DNA of 6,331 nucleotides from an uncultured Collinsella sp. (GCA_958348225.1 CATVYG010000055.1:1-6331); one strand, 5' to 3'; shown: positions 1 through 6,331, numbered from the stretch's first letter. Made by a program: numbers and translations. The notes: generated from the sequence alone by a model not told the origin.

Positions 1-30
1 AATCAGGAACTATTTCACCGCAATTGAGGA

Positions 31-72
31 GGGACGGGGCGGATGACGGGGTAGCTAAAAGAGCTCCGTCCC
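31..72. other. Imperfect hairpin downstream of the leftward operon
   Basis: The left arm GGGACGGGGC (31-40) pairs with GCTCCGTCCC (63-72) over ten positions, with one G·U wobble when read as + strand RNA. The loop is 22 nt. It lies just past the stop codon of the DUF1667 gene, where a transcription terminator would sit, but no T-tract follows it on either strand, so it is not a convincing intrinsic terminator. The rest of 1-83 shows no gene: the only ATG preceded by a purine-rich stretch (position 43) stops after three codons. Confidence 0.3.
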
Positions 73-83
73 AAATGAGCTGC

Positions 84-482
84 TTAGGCTGGGTCGATGT
101 CCATGCTGGCGATGAGGTCGATGCCCGTGTTGAGGAGGTCCTCCAGCACGACGTCGCCCATGCGGATGGGGGCGTTGACGACTAGGCCTCGGATGAGGGC
201 CATGGCTTGGGCGTGGAGCTCTAGCGGGATGGCTTCGGATGTGCGCACGGGGAGCAGGGCTTCGTCGCCGCCGGAGACGGCCACGGTCGTCGTGAGCAAG
301 CGCATGGGGCAGGTGAGTTCCTGATGTGCGAACTTATCACCGCGCGGGCAGCTGTTGCCGGTCACGGAGCGCACCTCAACCACGGCGCCGTCTGCGTCAC
401 GCTCTACCTCTACGGTCAGGAGGCACTCAGATGGGCAGGTGGTACAGTTGAACTTGAGTGTTTCTATCGCGTTCGTGCTCAT
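84..482 (-). CDS. DUF1667 family four-cysteine (probable Fe-S/metal-binding) protein
   Basis: A 132-residue protein. It has Cys13-x2-Cys16-x3-Cys20 near the N-terminus and Cys45 in a GNSCPRG motif, followed by a conserved-looking HQELTCPMR stretch (53-61, with a fifth cysteine, Cys58). This layout matches DUF1667 proteins, which are found next to FAD oxidoreductases of the GlpA/GlpO type. The four cysteines probably hold an Fe-S cluster or a metal, making it an electron-transfer partner; this is inference, since the family has no settled function. The C-terminal half (about 75-130) has no cysteine. The ATG start lies 3 nt after the stop of the upstream gene. Its GAGGAGG Shine-Dalgarno sits inside that gene's last codons, so translation is probably coupled. 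There is no signal peptide or membrane segment, so it should be cytoplasmic. It is the last visible gene of the operon. Confidence 0.87.
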   Translation of the reverse strand: MSTNAIETLKFNCTTCPSECLLTVEVERDADGAVVEVRSVTGNSCPRGDKFAHQELTCPMRLLTTTVAVSGGDEALLPVRTSEAIPLELHAQAMALIRGLVVNAPIRMGDVVLEDLLNTGIDLIASMDIDPA

Positions 483-485
483 AGT

Positions 486-1886
486 TTACGCCTCCTCAAC
501 AGGGTCAACGGACAGGACAATCTCGCTGGCACCCAGGTCGAGCGCTTGTTTGATGACCTTTGCCTGCAGCGGGAAGCTTTCCATAACGCTCGGCTTAAAC
601 GCTCGGACCTTGCCGGCGAACAGCTCCTCGCCGTTGGCCAGGATCCGTACGCGGGCGGCATCGACTGGCCGGCGCACGCGGAAGTTGAGTTTGGTGAGTG
701 CCACAGCCGTAATGCGCCCCGGCAGCGCGTAGCCCGCGATGCCGGCAGGGGAGACGGTGAGCTCGCAGCCCGCGTCCGCGGCACCCGCCTCAGCATCCGT
801 GTCGCCACCCAGCGCGTACGCCGCTGCAGCTGCGCCAGCCCTCTCGGACTCGGTCGTCACGTTGTCGGCTAGGTCGTGCACATGCAGCACATTGCCGCAG
901 GCAAAGATGCCCGGCACGCCCGTCTGCAGGCTCTGGTCCACCACGGCGCCGCGCGTGCGCGGGTCAAGCTCCACGCCTGCGGCAACCGAAAGCTCGTTCT
1001 CGGGAATCAATCCCACCGAAAGCAGCAGCGTATCGCACGGAACGATGCGCTCGGTCTCCGGAATGGGCACCAGGTGCTCGTCGACCTTGCTTACCTCGAC
1101 GGCCTCCACGCGGTCGTGTCCGATCACACGTGTGACGGTGGTGGACAGGTGCAGCGGAATGCCAAAGTCGTCCAGGCAGTTCTTGACGTTGCGACGCAGA
1201 CCGTTGGCGTACGGCATGAGCTCGTACACGCCCTCGACGGAAATCCCCTCGAGCGTGCAGCGGCGCGCCATGATAAGCCCGATGTCGCCCGAGCCTAAAA
1301 TGACGGCGCGCGAGCTGGGCTTGAGGTTTTCGATATTGATGTATCGCTGCGCCAAGCCGGCCGTAAATACGCCGGCGGGACGGCTACCGGGGATCTTGAT
1401 CTCGCTGCGGGTGCGCTCGCGGCACCCCATGGCAAGGACGACCGTACGCCCGGTGAGCTGTAGCATGCCGACACGGCTCATGAGCGTGACGGTATGGACC
1501 GCGGCGGTTCCCGCGGCCTCGCCCGTGCCCGGGTCGCCCGCGCCTTCGCCCTCGCCCGAATCGATCCCAAGCACCATGCTGTCCAAGAACAGCACGATGT
1601 CGGTCGCGCGCACCTGGTCGATAAAGCGCTGCGCGTACTCGGGGCCGGTGAGTTCCTGCTTAAAGTGCGACAGGCCAAAACCCGGGTGAATGCACTGGCG
1701 GAGGATGCCGCCCAGGTGCTGCTCGCGCTCCACGATGGCCACGCGCGCGCCGGCCTTATGCGCGGCAAGCGCGGCCGCCATGCCGGCAGGTCCGCCGCCG
1801 ATAACGACCACGTCGAAGGCCTGTGTTGCTACCGACACTGCGGCTCCGGCCTCTGCGCGTTCGTCGTGCATGTCAAACGTCGCCAT
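486..1886 (-). CDS. NAD(P)/FAD-dependent oxidoreductase (class II pyridine nucleotide-disulfide type)
   Basis: A 466-residue flavoprotein. The FAD-binding Rossmann motif GGGPAG is at 30-35, with Glu53 (IVERE) at the expected ribose-binding end. LRQCIHPGFG (62-71) is a Cys-containing stretch typical of this subgroup. A second dinucleotide motif, GSGDIG (198-203), should bind NAD(P). The second FAD-contacting block GIFACGNVLHVHDL is at 326-339. It most resembles the oxidoreductase paired with GlpA-like subunits, and more distantly subunits of hydrogen cyanide synthase and opine oxidase. It probably passes electrons between NAD(P) and its operon partners; the direction and substrate are unknown. 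The first 23 residues precede the FAD domain. The start at 1886 is preferred over Met6 because AGGGG lies 9 nt upstream. A Gly/Glu/Ala-rich segment (110-128) and an Ala/Asp-rich one (360-373) look like surface insertions. The C-terminal part (about 375-466) is a separate small domain. The start is 1 nt after the preceding stop. Confidence 0.9.
   Translation of the reverse strand: MATFDMHDERAEAGAAVSVATQAFDVVVIGGGPAGMAAALAAHKAGARVAIVEREQHLGGILRQCIHPGFGLSHFKQELTGPEYAQRFIDQVRATDIVLFLDSMVLGIDSGEGEGAGDPGTGEAAGTAAVHTVTLMSRVGMLQLTGRTVVLAMGCRERTRSEIKIPGSRPAGVFTAGLAQRYINIENLKPSSRAVILGSGDIGLIMARRCTLEGISVEGVYELMPYANGLRRNVKNCLDDFGIPLHLSTTVTRVIGHDRVEAVEVSKVDEHLVPIPETERIVPCDTLLLSVGLIPENELSVAAGVELDPRTRGAVVDQSLQTGVPGIFACGNVLHVHDLADNVTTESERAGAAAAAYALGGDTDAEAGAADAGCELTVSPAGIAGYALPGRITAVALTKLNFRVRRPVDAARVRILANGEELFAGKVRAFKPSVMESFPLQAKVIKQALDLGASEIVLSVDPVEEA
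491..497 (-). promoter_or_regulatory. Ribosome binding site for the DUF1667 gene, embedded in the upstream coding region
   Basis: On the minus strand GAGGAGG stands 8 nt before the ATG at 482. It also encodes the final Glu-Glu-Ala codons of the upstream oxidoreductase. Such placement favours translational coupling of the two genes. Confidence 0.8.
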
Positions 1887-1887
1887 C

Positions 1888-3345
1888 CTAGCTCACCCCT
1901 TTCAGCGGTCCTTCGACCAGCCAAGATCCGGCATCCTCCAGCAGCACCTCGCTGGGGTCGCAGCCCAGCTCGCGGGCAAGAATCGCCACCACGCGGCTCT
2001 GGCAAAAACCACTCTGGCACCGACCCATGCCGGCACGGCAGCGCCGCTTGACGCCCTCGACCGAAACCGCGCCCGGGCGGCGTCGGATCGCGGCCACGAT
2101 CTCGGCCTCGGGCACCGTTTCGCAGCGGCAGACGATCTGCCCCCACGCGGGATCGGACTCAATGAGCTCTTCCTTGCGCGCGAGCGGCGCGCGGTCAAAG
2201 TCGTCCGGCGCACGGCGAATCGGGTTCCAATCGGCGCGTTCGCGCAGGGTCACGCCGGCGTCGCGCAGCACTTGCTCCATGCGCTCGGCAATGGCCGGGG
2301 CGCTCGCCACGCCCGGCGACTGAATGCCCGCCGCCTGGAACAGCCCCGGCACCACAGATGACTGCCCAATAAAGAAGTCGTTCGTTCCCTTAATGACCGG
2401 GCGTCCGCCGGCAAACGCGCGCACCACGCGGCGCGTGTCCAGATCGGGCACCAGTTTGCGCGCGCCGGTCAGGAGCGCGTTGACATCGGTCGCGTAGGTT
2501 TGTGTATCGCCCGGCTCGCGCACGGCGGCGGTCGCGGTGATCACGGTGTTGCCATGCACGGTGCCTGTCACGATGACGCCCTTCGACACCGGCGTCGGCA
2601 CCGGGTAGAGCGGCATGAGCGCGCGCGATTCCTTGTCCAGTACCACGATGTTGCCCTGGCGCCAGACCGTCTGGAACTCCTCGGCGCCGGCCATATGCGA
2701 GATATCCGCGGCTCCGTTGCCTGCGGCGTTGATTAGGTAACGGCAGTGCACGTCTCCTGCGGGCGTTGCCAGCGTAAAGCGCGCAGCTCTGTCATCCGAG
2801 TCGGCAACTTCAATTGCCTCCACTGGCGCAGACCGCATAAACGTCACGCCGTTGGCAACGGCGTTCTCCAGCGCGGCGATGGCTACTTCAAACGGGTCAA
2901 CGTAACCGGTCGAAGGGCACCATAGCGCGCACGTGGTCTGGGCACTCGCGCGCGGCTCCAACTCGTGGATGCGCTCGGGGCCGACAATCGACAGCTCGGG
3001 CACGCCGTTGGCCAGGCCATTCTGGCGCAGCTTCTTCAGTTGTGCGCGGTCCTCGTCGCTGAAACCCAGCACCATCGAACCGGTGCGGCGGAACAAAAAT
3101 CCGAGCTCCTGGGCCCACGTGCCATATAGCTCGCAACCACGGGCGTTGACCTGCGCCTTTACCGTGCCCGGTGCCGGATCGTAGCCGGCGTGCACCAGAC
3201 CGCCGTTGGCCTTCGACGCGCCCAGCGCGATATCGTTGGCGGCCTCGACTACGCAAATAGATAGGTCATAGCGCGCGAGCTGCCTCGCGATGGCGCACCC
3301 GGTAATGCCCGCGCCCACAATTGCGATATCAAACGTTTCTGCCAC
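1888..3345 (-). CDS. GlpA-like FAD-dependent oxidoreductase with C-terminal Bfd-type [2Fe-2S] domain (putative anaerobic glycerol-3-phosphate dehydrogenase)
   Basis: A 485-residue protein in two parts. Residues 1 to about 365 form a DAO-type FAD oxidoreductase: GAGITG (11-16), Glu34 at the end of the second strand, GASKANGGLVHAG (42-54), and the closing FAD block GIQSPGVASAPA (340-351). Residues about 400-460 are a Bfd-like domain with Cys406-x-Cys408 and RAGMGRCQSGFC, supplying Cys443 and Cys448; these four should hold a [2Fe-2S] cluster. The fold and tail match GlpA and its clostridial relatives, which oxidise glycerol 3-phosphate to dihydroxyacetone phosphate. Related enzymes act on 2-hydroxyglutarate, opines or glycine, so the substrate is not proven, and no glycerol kinase or facilitator gene is visible here. 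Translation starts at a GTG: the in-frame codons upstream run to a TAG with no ATG, and the FAD motif begins only ten residues in. It is the first gene of the three-gene operon. It has no signal peptide or transmembrane segment, so any membrane contact would come through partners. Confidence 0.88.
   Translation of the reverse strand: MAETFDIAIVGAGITGCAIARQLARYDLSICVVEAANDIALGASKANGGLVHAGYDPAPGTVKAQVNARGCELYGTWAQELGFLFRRTGSMVLGFSDEDRAQLKKLRQNGLANGVPELSIVGPERIHELEPRASAQTTCALWCPSTGYVDPFEVAIAALENAVANGVTFMRSAPVEAIEVADSDDRAARFTLATPAGDVHCRYLINAAGNGAADISHMAGAEEFQTVWRQGNIVVLDKESRALMPLYPVPTPVSKGVIVTGTVHGNTVITATAAVREPGDTQTYATDVNALLTGARKLVPDLDTRRVVRAFAGGRPVIKGTNDFFIGQSSVVPGLFQAAGIQSPGVASAPAIAERMEQVLRDAGVTLRERADWNPIRRAPDDFDRAPLARKEELIESDPAWGQIVCRCETVPEAEIVAAIRRRPGAVSVEGVKRRCRAGMGRCQSGFCQSRVVAILARELGCDPSEVLLEDAGSWLVEGPLKGVS
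1896..1900 (-). promoter_or_regulatory. Ribosome binding site deciding the start of the NAD(P)/FAD oxidoreductase
   Basis: On the minus strand AAAGGGGTGAG precedes the ATG at 1886, with the AGGGG core 9 nt away. It lies in the last codons of the GlpA-like gene. This supports Met1 over the in-frame Met6 at 1871, which has no comparable site. Confidence 0.65.
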
Positions 3346-3349
3346 GGTG

Positions 3350-3354
3350 CCTCC
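3350..3354 (-). promoter_or_regulatory. Ribosome binding site for the GlpA-like gene (GTG start)
   Basis: On the minus strand GGAGG stands only 4 nt before the GTG at 3345. The short spacing together with a GTG start suggests modest initiation. No ATG, GTG or TTG lies in frame between this start and the upstream TAG. Confidence 0.65.
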
Positions 3355-3362
3355 AAGACAAG

Positions 3363-3377
3363 TTGACAGGATGTCAA
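3363..3377. promoter_or_regulatory. Perfect 6-3-6 inverted repeat, candidate operator of the oxidoreductase operon
   Basis: TTGACA-GGA-TGTCAA is a perfect palindrome with a 3-bp centre, 17 nt upstream of the GTG start. The position and symmetry suit a repressor or activator dimer. TTGACA also matches a -35 consensus on both strands, but no -10 stands at the right distance on the minus strand (it would fall on the ribosome binding site), so an operator is the better reading. The regulator is unknown. Confidence 0.45.
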
Positions 3378-3395
3378 TAAGACCATCCTACGGTC
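3368..3395. promoter_or_regulatory. Overlapping dyads in the upstream region of the GlpA-like gene
   Basis: AGGATG (3368-3373) pairs with CATCCT (3384-3389), extended by two more pairs across a one-base bulge, leaving an AATAA loop. Next to it, GACCAT-CCT-ACGGTC (3381-3395) repeats the 6-3-6 geometry of the neighbouring palindrome with five of six arm positions matched. These could be a second operator half or a leader hairpin of the leftward mRNA. No clear promoter for the operon could be placed; TAGGAT on the minus strand (3387-3392) is a possible -10 without a good -35. Confidence 0.3.
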
Positions 3396-3515
3396 TGCGT
3401 GCGTCCAACACGGCGGCAATGCGGCGAACAGCCCCGCTGCATCTGCCAACGGTAGGCGAGGGGAAGCTCGGTAACGTCGACGTCTTTGTCTGCTGACCCC
3501 GGTGCCGGAAGTTTG
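3396..3515. other. Intergenic stretch between the operon leader and the repeat array
   Basis: No convincing gene lies here; the open frames crossing it lack homology-like motifs and good ribosome binding sites. The only notable structure is a perfect 10-bp palindrome, ACGTCGACGT, at 3474-3483. Promoters of the leftward operon may lie in this stretch, but no consensus pair stands out. Confidence 0.4.
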
Positions 3516-3570
3516 TCTCGATCTGTAACAGTAAGAGGGGTTTTGGGGCCCAAGATGTTACAGATCGAGA
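3516..3570. repeat. Hairpin 1 of the array (perfect 15-bp stem, 25-nt loop)
   Basis: The arms at 3516-3530 and 3556-3570 pair at all 15 positions. The loop is G-rich and contains GGGGTTTTGGGG (3537-3548). No T-tract follows on either strand, so it is not an ordinary intrinsic terminator. Confidence 0.8.
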
Positions 3571-3595
3571 TTGAAGTCGGGGAGGGACTCCTGTG

Positions 3596-3650
3596 TCTTG
3601 ATCTGTAACATCTAGACCCGGATTCCGCTCCCACCTGTTACAGATTGAGA
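3596..3650 (+). repeat. Hairpin 2 of the array (15-bp stem with two wobble pairs, 25-nt loop)
   Basis: The arms at 3596-3610 and 3636-3650 pair at 13 Watson-Crick positions. The two differences become U·G and G·U pairs in + strand RNA but A/C mismatches in minus strand RNA. Hairpin strength is therefore better kept on the + strand, which is the strand of the downstream zinc-ribbon gene. The loop is C-rich and unlike that of hairpin 1. Confidence 0.7.
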
Positions 3651-3691
3651 TGTTTGTGTCCGCGCCAGCCCCGCCCCTAGCCGTGGTCCCA

Positions 3692-3697
3692 TATAAA
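3692..3697 (+). promoter_or_regulatory. Possible -10 element for the zinc-ribbon gene
   Basis: TATAAA matches five of six -10 positions and lies in the only AT-rich patch after the repeat array, 53 nt before the ATG. No good -35 stands 16-18 bp upstream, where the sequence is C-rich, so the call is weak. TAATAT at 3728-3733 is an alternative, also without a clear -35. Confidence 0.25.
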
Positions 3698-3736
3698 CAA
3701 ACCCCGTGGTAAACTTGACCGAACTGTTAATATTCC

Positions 3737-3742
3737 GAAAGG
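3737..3742 (+). promoter_or_regulatory. Ribosome binding site for the zinc-ribbon gene
   Basis: GAAAGG stands 8 nt before the ATG at 3751. It supports that start over the in-frame GTG at 3706, which would add 15 residues and has no Shine-Dalgarno. Confidence 0.6.
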
Positions 3743-3750
3743 TACCCGTA

Positions 3751-4182
3751 ATGTCCAAGTACATCTCCGAGTTCATGTCGCCGCAGCTTATGGGCGTCGT
3801 CTATGCCTTTGTTGGCTTTATCATCGCCCTGTATGTGCTGTCGGTCGTCTATGTGTTCATCGACGCTCGCCGCCGCGGTGCCAGCGCATACGTGGCATGG
3901 GGCATCATCGCCCTCATCCCGTTTGTGGGCCTCATCGCCTACCTGGTCCTGCGTCCGCACTCCTACGCGTCCGACCGCGAGGAGCAGGAGTTGGACATGG
4001 CCCTTCGCGAGCGCCAGCTTGCTCAGTACGGCACCTGCCCGCAGTGCGGCGCGCCCATCGAGAAGGACTTCGTCGTCTGTCCGGTGTGCGACACCCAGGT
4101 TCGCAATGTCTGCCCCAGCTGCCATCGCCCGCTCGATGCGCACTGGAAAGTTTGCCCCTACTGCCGAACTCGCATCCAGTAA
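3751..4182 (+). CDS. Membrane-anchored double zinc-ribbon protein with PLDc_N-like transmembrane segment
   Basis: A 143-residue protein starting at ATG 3751. Two hydrophobic helices, about 14-37 and 47-67, flank DARRRGAS. The pattern FIDARRRG...W...IPFVGLIAYLVLRP resembles the PLDc_N family (the N-terminal helices of cardiolipin synthase-like proteins, also found alone). A charged linker (about 72-92) follows. Two zinc ribbons built from four CxxC pairs come next: Cys96/99, Cys110/113, Cys121/124 and Cys135/138, the double zinc ribbon (DZR) pattern. There is no phospholipase catalytic domain and no HKD motif. The function is unknown. A membrane-tethered adaptor or sensor is a fair inference, since zinc ribbons of this kind often mediate protein contacts. 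Topology is ambiguous: the basic inter-helix loop argues for a cytoplasmic loop, while zinc ribbons usually face the cytoplasm. It appears to be a single-gene unit divergent from the oxidoreductase operon and separate from thrS, which has its own promoter. Confidence 0.85.
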   Translation: MSKYISEFMSPQLMGVVYAFVGFIIALYVLSVVYVFIDARRRGASAYVAWGIIALIPFVGLIAYLVLRPHSYASDREEQELDMALRERQLAQYGTCPQCGAPIEKDFVVCPVCDTQVRNVCPSCHRPLDAHWKVCPYCRTRIQ

Positions 4183-4286
4183 CGCATCCATCGCCGGGCC
4201 GGCCGTAAGTCACGGGCACCGCGCGTCCCGCGCAAGCCATGCGCGCACCACGCCCCGCCCCACACGATGAAGCATGCGTAGAAAAT
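4183..4286. other. GC-rich spacer after the zinc-ribbon gene
   Basis: There is no gene here. It contains an 8-bp palindrome GGCCGGCC (4197-4204) and several GCGC/GCATGC runs but no clear element. It leads into the hairpin at 4287. Confidence 0.4.
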
Positions 4287-4317
4287 CGCCCGCCGTGCCA
4301 TTAAGGTGCGGCGGGCG
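4287..4317 (+). terminator. GC-rich hairpin, probable terminator of the zinc-ribbon gene
   Basis: CGCCCGCCG (4287-4295) pairs with CGGCGGGCG (4309-4317) over nine base pairs, and inner GCC/GGT (4297-4299/4304-4306) can add to the stem. The loop is short. The trailing sequence CTTGTAT is a poor U-tract, so termination may be partial. It lies immediately upstream of the thrS promoter, where it would insulate thrS from read-through. Confidence 0.5.
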
Positions 4318-4318
4318 C

Positions 4319-4346
4319 TTGTATACCAAGGCAACCTGCCTATAAT
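4319..4346 (+). promoter_or_regulatory. thrS promoter
   Basis: A perfect -10 TATAAT at 4341-4346 is preceded, at 16 bp spacing, by TTGTAT (4319-4324), a weak -35 with only the TTG conserved. The start of transcription should fall near 4353, giving a leader of about 63 nt. This is too short for a T-box riboswitch, the common control of thrS in Gram-positive bacteria. Confidence 0.6.
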
Positions 4347-4389
4347 GATGCAAGTTAAAACGCCGAGCGCATCGCACGCACTTGCATCA
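4346..4389. promoter_or_regulatory. 10-bp inverted repeat spanning the thrS transcription start
   Basis: TGATGCAAGT (4346-4355) and ACTTGCATCA (4380-4389) are perfect reverse complements separated by 24 nt. The left arm begins at the last base of the -10 element and covers the predicted start site. A DNA operator is therefore as likely as an mRNA hairpin; if transcription starts at 4353, most of the left arm is not transcribed. Confidence 0.45.
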
Positions 4390-4396
4390 GGCATCC

Positions 4397-4404
4397 GAGA
4401 GGAG
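4397..4404 (+). promoter_or_regulatory. Ribosome binding site for thrS
   Basis: GAGAGGAG ends 11 nt before the ATG at 4416. The in-frame codons upstream contain no start and reach a TAA at 4356-4358, so the start is fixed. Confidence 0.7.
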
Positions 4405-4415
4405 AAAACATACCC

Positions 4416-6179
<1,764 letters not shown>

Positions 6180-6201
6180 GGCAAGCTGCACAACTATTAA
6201 C

Positions 6202-6238
6202 AAAGGCGACCGTCCACAAAGGGCGGTCGCCTTTTTTC
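6202..6238 (+). terminator. Intrinsic terminator of thrS (first)
   Basis: GGCGACCGTCC (6205-6215) pairs with GGGCGGTCGCC (6221-6231), eleven pairs including one U·G, with a 5-nt ACAAA loop. A run of T follows (6232-6237). It starts 22 nt after the thrS stop codon. Confidence 0.93.
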
Positions 6239-6251
6239 TTACCAAAACAAG

Positions 6252-6279
6252 AAAAGCCGCTGGTTGAGCGGCTTTTTTT
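6252..6279. terminator. Second, possibly bidirectional, intrinsic terminator
   Basis: AAAAGCCGCT (6252-6261) pairs with AGCGGCTTTT (6267-6276) around a 5-nt loop, followed by T up to 6279. The A-run on the left gives a shorter U-tract on the minus strand, so it could also stop a leftward gene entering from beyond the window. Confidence 0.85.
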
Positions 6280-6280
6280 G

Positions 6281-6331
6281 TTGCACAAAAAGGTACAGAT
6301 TTTTGTAGAGGGGTATGGAGATTTACCTACT
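6281..6331. other. Right-edge intergenic sequence with a small inverted repeat
   Basis: No gene is visible. ACAAAAA (6285-6291) and TTTTTGT (6300-6306) form a 7-bp AT-rich dyad with an 8-nt loop. The stretch TACAGAT within it also occurs in two of the array copies, which may be chance. Confidence 0.25.

Larger units (their letters stand above)
3516..3650. repeat. Regularly spaced array of four alternating 15-bp inverted repeats (two hairpins, 80-bp period)
   Basis: Four copies of one motif start at 3516, 3556, 3596 and 3636, exactly 40 bp apart, and alternate in orientation. Copy 1 is TCTCGATCTGTAACA. Copy 2 is its perfect reverse complement. Copy 3 is TCTTGATCTGTAACA. Copy 4, reversed, is TCTCAATCTGTAACA. 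All three gaps are exactly 25 bp and share no evident sequence, so arm sequence and spacing are kept while spacers vary. The core TGTWACA is itself nearly palindromic. No fifth copy is seen one step to either side. The array sits between divergent genes. It resembles enterobacterial BIMEs (alternating REP units) in layout but not in sequence, and it is not a CRISPR: the repeats are too short and inverted. Possible roles are a multi-site protein-binding platform, an RNA with two hairpins, or remains of a small mobile element. None is proven. Confidence 0.85.

Noticed and set aside
739..1689. 316-codon open frame on the + strand within the oxidoreductase gene
   Set aside because: It runs antisense to a gene with clear FAD and NAD motifs, and its Ser/Pro/Arg-rich translation has no recognisable domain.
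3363..3368. TTGACA as a -35 promoter element
   Set aside because: On the minus strand the matching -10 would fall on the ribosome binding site; on the + strand no -10-like sequence or gene follows at a suitable distance.
3516..3650. CRISPR array
   Set aside because: The spacing is regular, but the repeats are only 15 bp, alternate in orientation and number four; there are no cas genes in the window.
3706..3750. Longer form of the zinc-ribbon protein starting at GTG 3706
   Set aside because: The extra 15 residues have no Shine-Dalgarno and overlap the leader, while ATG 3751 has GAAAGG at 8 nt and begins the conserved-looking protein.
4183..4415. T-box riboswitch upstream of thrS
   Set aside because: The leader after the promoter is about 63 nt, and no terminator/antiterminator pair lies between the promoter and the start codon.

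Overview
The window looks like a piece of chromosome from a GC-rich, anaerobic actinobacterium, most probably class Coriobacteriia (Collinsella-like). That placement is inference. It rests on the G/C-ending codon use, the pairing of a GlpA-like flavoprotein with a second FAD oxidoreductase and a DUF1667 protein (a set seen in anaerobes), and the style of the intergenic repeats. There is no rRNA or other marker to settle it.

Layout. Bases 84-3345 hold a tightly packed three-gene operon read leftwards: a GlpA-like FAD oxidoreductase with a C-terminal [2Fe-2S] Bfd-type domain, then an NAD(P)/FAD-dependent oxidoreductase, then a small four-cysteine DUF1667 protein. Only 1 and 3 nt separate the genes, and each has its own Shine-Dalgarno sequence. 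Together they could form an electron-transfer complex that oxidises a hydroxy or amino substrate, with glycerol-3-phosphate the leading guess. No glpK or glpF is visible inside the window.

Bases 3346-3750 are a divergent intergenic region. Next to the operon start it carries overlapping dyads, including TTGACA-GGA-TGTCAA. Further right lies the most striking element of the window: four copies of a 15-bp motif (TCTCGATCTGTAACA and variants) in strictly alternating orientation, each separated from the next by exactly 25 bp. They form two 15-25-15 hairpins with an 80-bp period.

Bases 3751-4182 encode, on the + strand, a small membrane protein with a PLDc_N-like two-helix segment followed by two zinc ribbons. 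A GC-rich hairpin and a TATAAT promoter follow. Then comes thrS (4416-6179), a complete threonyl-tRNA synthetase that keeps its editing, catalytic and anticodon-binding domains but lacks the usual N-terminal TGS domain. Its promoter/leader contains a 10-bp perfect inverted repeat and is too short for a T-box. Two strong intrinsic terminators in tandem (6202-6238 and 6252-6279) close the gene. The last 50 bases have no recognisable gene.
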